Source of the DNA: Flavihumibacter sp.
Lineage (GTDB): Bacteria > Bacteroidota > Bacteroidia > Chitinophagales > Chitinophagaceae
Assembly: GCA_025455285.1 (NCBI GenBank)
Contig: JALOMU010000040.1
Location: 1-8,605 of the forward strand
Reading direction: 5' to 3'
Length of the DNA: 8,605 nt
How positions within the stretch are numbered: position 1 is the stretch's first letter; every line of letters starts with the position of its first letter. Below the pieces are notes generated by a model that saw only the letters and a list, made by a program, of their open reading frames with translations, was not told the origin of the DNA and did no database searches. Below are positions 7,956 through 8,605 of the stretch, piece after piece. A program made the translations under genes and the position numbers.

Positions 7956-8605
7956 TCAATATTTTCGGTCGGTAGTAAACCGGACCAGTTCCTCTAATGC
8001 CATTCTGGAATCCGTTTCAGGGAATTCATGTAAGATGGATAAAGCCTCATCTCTGTATTGTATCATCTTTTCAGTGGCATAGCGTATGCCGCCAGTCTGA
8101 ACCACAAAATCAATTACCTGTTTAACCTGGTCAGGATCTTTGTGGTCATTTTTGATGATATTGACCAAACGGCGCCGGGTTGCTTTATCCGCCTGGTTAA
8201 GAGAATATATAAGGGGTAAGGTAAGTTTTTTTTCTTTGATATCGTTTCCGGTGGGTTTCCCTATGTCTTCGGAACCATAGTCAAAAAGATCATCCTTAAT
8301 TTGGAATGCAATGCCAACTTTTTCACCGAAGTTTTTCAGCATAGCCGCTTGTTTTTCATCATTTTGTGCTGAAAAGGCGCCTGCTGCACAGGAAGATGCC
8401 AGGAGGGAGGCGGTTTTATTGCTGATAATGTCAAAATAGATGCCCTCATCCAGGTTGAGGCTCCGGCTTTTCTCGATTTGGAGGAGTTCCCCCTCACTCA
8501 TTCTCCGGACAGCGTCTGAAAGCAGCTGAAGAATGCGGAAGTCGTTGTTATCCAATGATAAAAGAAGTCCTTTTGCGAGCAGATAATCACCTATCAGAAC
8601 CGATA
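7956..8605 (-). CDS. Long-chain trans-polyprenyl diphosphate synthase, partial (N-terminus off right edge)
   Basis: The C-terminal 215 residues of a class I isoprenyl diphosphate synthase, which adds isopentenyl diphosphate units to an allylic primer to build quinone side chains or similar polyprenyl chains in the cytoplasm. The frame continues to the window edge, so the apparent TTG start at 8555 is not real. Just upstream of it lies VLIGDYLLAKGLLLSL, a conserved helix of the family. The second aspartate-rich motif is FQIKDDLFDY, with DDLFD at 8294-8280, followed by GKPTGNDIKEKKLTLPLIY, the usual post-motif segment that closes the active site. NKTASLLASSCAAGA, also typical, precedes it. The first aspartate-rich motif and the residues setting chain length lie outside the window, so octaprenyl, heptaprenyl or other specificity cannot be decided and no gene symbol is given. 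The TGA stop sits at 7958-7956, five bases before the recJ ATG, indicating an operon. Confidence 0.93.
   Translation of the reverse strand, partial: SVLIGDYLLAKGLLLSLDNNDFRILQLLSDAVRRMSEGELLQIEKSRSLNLDEGIYFDIISNKTASLLASSCAAGAFSAQNDEKQAAMLKNFGEKVGIAFQIKDDLFDYGSEDIGKPTGNDIKEKKLTLPLIYSLNQADKATRRRLVNIIKNDHKDPDQVKQVIDFVVQTGGIRYATEKMIQYRDEALSILHEFPETDSRMALEELVRFTTDRKY

Noticed and set aside
7849..8082. A 77-codon plus-strand open frame spanning the recJ/polyprenyl synthase junction
   Set aside because: It is antisense to two clearly conserved genes and has no domain support.
1..8605. Search for mobile elements, CRISPR repeats, tRNA/rRNA, riboswitches, toxin-antitoxin or defence genes
   Set aside because: Nearly every base is explained by four housekeeping genes. 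No terminal inverted repeats, regularly spaced repeats, RNA-gene signatures or foreign-looking segments were seen.

Overview
This is an ordinary, densely coding chromosomal segment. It most likely comes from a member of the Bacteroidota, probably the Chitinophagaceae/Sphingobacteriales side. The reasons are the protein types (a very large Bacteroidota-style TamB, an HtpG with the NVSRSYLQ variant, and a RecJ beginning MEKRW), moderate base composition, and starts preceded by A/T-rich sequence instead of Shine-Dalgarno sites. Taxonomy is inferred from protein character only. No database was searched.

Layout, left to right: (1) Bases 1-4245, minus strand: one uninterrupted reading frame of 1,415 codons that runs off the left edge. 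It encodes a TamB/DUF490-family envelope protein with an N-terminal membrane anchor and the conserved C-terminal core, and lacks only its last part. I translated it codon by codon and found no stop. (2) Bases 4246-4415: a 170-bp divergent intergenic region that must hold the promoters or leaders for tamB (leftward) and htpG (rightward). (3) Bases 4416-6233, plus strand: a complete htpG, the bacterial Hsp90. (4) Bases 6231-6240: a perfect 10-bp palindrome containing the stop codons of both htpG and the convergent recJ, followed inside recJ by a strong 12-bp bulged hairpin that may act as a terminator. (5) Bases 6238-7950, minus strand: a complete recJ, the 5'-3' single-strand exonuclease. (6) Bases 7956-8605, minus strand: the C-terminal 215 residues of a long-chain trans-polyprenyl diphosphate synthase, cut by the right edge and almost certainly co-transcribed with recJ.

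The genes cover four housekeeping jobs: outer-membrane biogenesis and lipid transport (TamB), protein folding (HtpG), DNA repair (RecJ), and isoprenoid chain synthesis for quinone or lipid carriers (polyprenyl synthase). Apart from the likely polyprenyl synthase-recJ operon, I see no evidence that they form one pathway. I found no mobile element, CRISPR array, RNA gene, defence system or other novel multi-gene system. The points most worth a second look are the fused convergent gene ends with the intragenic hairpin, the start-site ambiguities of tamB and recJ, and the compact divergent tamB/htpG promoter region.
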